From the NCBI RefSeq assembly GCF_000611645.1, contig NW_014012243.1, positions 1 through 14,674 of the forward strand: a stretch of 14,674 bases of DNA. The letters run 5' to 3'. Position 1 is the stretch's first letter, and each line of letters opens with the position of its first letter. The stretch is from Monoraphidium neglectum. Its lineage: Eukaryota; Chlorophyta; Chlorophyceae; Sphaeropleales; Selenastraceae. Positions 12,782 to 14,674 of this stretch are shown piece after piece. The notes beneath the pieces were generated by a model. The model was not told the origin of the DNA, did not search any database, and saw only the letters and a list, made by a program, of their open reading frames with translations. The position numbers and the translations under genes are program-made.

Positions 12782-14563
12782 ATGTCTAGTGATATGAGTG
12801 CATCAGAACGCCGCTTGAGAGTGCTCTCGGGGCACTTGGCACCCGCAGCAGAGGTGGAGCTCACTTCGATCGCGCGCGCCAGCACGAGCGCGTCTAGCAG
12901 CAGCACCTTTGCATCTGCGACAGGTCAGCCCTCGTCCTACGCACGCGTCCACGGGGAGCCATCGCGTGCGCCGGCGGTGTGGCGCGAGATCCCAAGCGTC
13001 GCGCGGGAGCAGCTAGAGGATGTCAAGTACCACAAAGCAGTCGGCGAGGGCATCGCCAAGGTGGGTAATCTAATTGTTTTAGACATTGACACTGATATGT
13101 GTACTGGTTCACGGCCTGCAATGAGTTGCCTGAAGGCTGGGATACGGTCGAGTCAACGCCTGCCGCACCGTCCGCAGATCACCATCAACCGGCCGGAGAA
13201 GCGCAACGCCTTCCGGCCTCGCACGGGTGCGCGTGGTTTGAGCCTCGGATCCGCCTCATCATGGCCTCGTCTGCAGCGTGTGCCGTGCCATGCCGTGACC
13301 TGCTTGCAAGGCGTCCGCTGGGTGCCCCGCTGTGCCATCAGGATCGGCCGGGTGGCTGTGTCGGGCCCACCAATGCAATCAAATCCGCCAATGAAATCCA
13401 CCACCTCAAAACCCGGCAGTCATGGAGATGTCTTGGTGCTTCTCGGACGCCCGCGACGACCCCTCAATCGGCGTCGTCATCTTGACGGGTGAGCCGGCGC
13501 GGCCGCGCCAGCCGAGCCTGCCTTTGCAGACTCGGTGTCTGCACTGCTCATCGCCGCGTCGCGCACCGTGTGAGGCAGTAAGGACGCAGGCTGCACCTGC
13601 GGCGCCGCAGCTTCCGCTTTTCAAGCAATGTGAAGCCCCGACACGACTAATTGCCTCTTTTCGGCCGTTCGAAGGCGGCCTCCCAGGCCCCCTCCCTGCT
13701 GACGTCGCCGCCCCCGCCCTGGCACCCCGCGCTCGCCCCAAGGCGCCGGCGACCTCGCGTTCTGCAGCGGCGGCGACCAGTCCGTGCGCGGCAAGGGCGG
13801 CTACGTGGGCGCCGACGGCGTGGCGCGGCTGAACGTGCTAGACCTGCAGATGCAGATCCGGCGGCTGCCCAAGCCGGTGATTGCCATGGTGGCCGGTTAC
13901 GCCGTGGGGGGCGGCCACATACTGCACATGGTCTGCGACCTCACGGTGAGTCATTCGGAGGGGAAATGAGACACGTGTGTTGCGCACTTATGACGTGATT
14001 GTGTGTGCGGTGGGGGGAGGGTTTGGAGGGCAGCGCGGTGGTGGGGTGTTGGGGGGCAGGGAGGGCAGCGGCTGGGTGCGAGGGGGCGCCGGCTGCCGGC
14101 AAGGGACAGGAGGGTTCGGCGAGGGAGGGCAGGCCTGGGGTCTGCAGTCGAGCTGTGTGGTGATATGGACTGAGTCATGGCGGATCCGTGAGCGTGCCCG
14201 GCCCAGCCCCCGGCTCGCCGGACGTAAGCGCAGCGGGGCGGCGCGTTCTGGCTCGCCCCAGCGGAGCAGCCGGCTGGCCGTGGCAGCGACGGCCCCACGA
14301 GTGGGATATACGGCGGTGCTCCGCAGTCAGTGACGCGCCACTTCCGTCTCCAAAACCTGACGGAAACCCGGATACCCCCCCCGCAGGTGGCCGCGGACAA
14401 CGCTGTGTTCGGCCAGTCCGGCCCGAAGGTCGGATCCTTCGACGCGGGCTACGGCAGCACCCACATGGCGCGCATCGTGGGGCAGAAGAAGGCGCGGGAG
14501 ATGTGGTTCCTGGCGCGGCTGTATGATGCCAAGGAGGCGCTCGACATGGGGCTGGTCAACAAG
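12782..14563 (+). CDS. menB: 1,4-dihydroxy-2-naphthoyl-CoA synthase (naphthoate synthase), 5' part, 5 exons
   Basis: Closes the second ring of the naphthoquinone head of phylloquinone by a Dieckmann-type condensation of o-succinylbenzoyl-CoA. Exons: 12782-13060, 13178-13226, 13420-13488, 13743-13945, 14387-14563, all in phase (259 residues so far). The start is fixed by an in-frame TGA six bases upstream. Residues 11-19, RLRVLSGHL, are a perfect PTS2 (R-L-x5-H-L), and Arabidopsis naphthoate synthase also has a PTS2 near its N-terminus, so import into peroxisomes is inferred. Crotonase motifs follow: [38 protein letters not shown] (142-145, oxyanion side), [55 protein letters not shown] with D219 and S224. 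G212 is Gly where bicarbonate-dependent type I enzymes carry Gly. Exon 5 ends MGLVNK, and the C-terminal quarter, including the catalytic Tyr region, lies off the right edge. An alternative donor 75 bases on would add 25 residues in frame. Confidence 0.95.
14012..14100 (+). other. G-run cluster in menB intron 4 (possible G-quadruplex)
   Basis: On the sense strand, runs of three to six G lie close together (14012-14021, 14027-14030, 14043-14046, 14051-14056, 14059-14061, 14063-14065, then further G runs). They are short-spaced enough to allow an RNA or DNA quadruplex inside intron 4 (13946-14386). Folding is inferred from spacing only. Confidence 0.4.
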
Positions 14564-14674
14564 GTGGGAGGGGTGTTCCTGGGCGTGGAGCTGGTCAAGG
14601 GGGGGGGGCGTGTCTTGGACATGGGGCTGGTCAACAAGGTGGGGGCAGGGCTTGGGCATGAGGCTGGTCAAGGG
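14543..14674. repeat. 35-40 base minisatellite overlapping the end of menB exon 5
   Basis: Units begin near 14543, 14583, 14618 and 14656 (spacings 40, 35 and 38) and share a GCTGGTCAA core. Units 1 and 3 are almost identical over their first 26 bases. These encode DMGLVNK plus the splice donor GTGGG, so the exon end with its donor is copied at a distance of exactly 75 bases (donor GT at 14564 and 14639). The array runs off the right edge, so the copy number is unknown. Confidence 0.88.

Overview
The window looks like nuclear DNA from a GC-rich green alga (Chlorophyta). Genes are split by many introns of roughly 115 to 570 bases with GT..AG ends. Proteins are Ala/Arg/Gln-rich, and there are homopolymer runs and minisatellites in the introns. 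The gene content includes a phylloquinone-pathway enzyme with a peroxisomal PTS2 signal, as in land plants. The Cys-Pro-rich ankyrin repeat type is one I associate with chlorophytes such as the Selenastraceae; that placement is inference. No bacterial operon, phage, CRISPR array, tRNA or rRNA was recognised.

Layout, left to right. (1) 255-805, minus strand: the 5' part of a secreted or vacuolar family 18 glycosidase of the di-N-acetylchitobiase type, running off the left edge. (2) About 824-1044: a shared promoter region between two divergent genes. (3) 1045-2156, plus: an F-box-like/ankyrin repeat gene whose frame is broken by an apparent 2-base AT insertion at 1841-1844. (4) 2835-7782, plus: a complete 12-exon acetoacetyl-CoA thiolase of 413 residues. 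All splice phases agree and the Cys/His/Cys active site is present. (5) 7783-10070: about 2.3 kb without a supportable gene, ending in two abutting perfect palindromes at 9920-9958. (6) 10071-11755, plus: an unrecognised polyglutamine protein in three exons, with an in-frame amber codon at 10521 inside an otherwise continuous frame. (7) 11756-12781: a non-coding stretch with two short repeat clusters. (8) 12782 to the right edge, plus: the first five exons of naphthoate synthase (MenB), with a textbook PTS2 at its N-terminus. Its last visible exon overlaps a 35-40 base minisatellite that duplicates the exon end and its splice donor.

The genes do not form one pathway. The thiolase makes acetoacetyl-CoA (mevalonate-type, ketone-body or fatty-acid metabolism). 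MenB closes the naphthoquinone ring of phylloquinone for photosystem I. The glycosidase would trim chitobiose from glycoproteins. The neighbourhood is an ordinary eukaryotic gene row. The more unusual signals are the exon-derived minisatellite with a second in-frame splice donor, the two disrupted reading frames, the twin palindromes, and an open but ATG-less leader in front of the thiolase.
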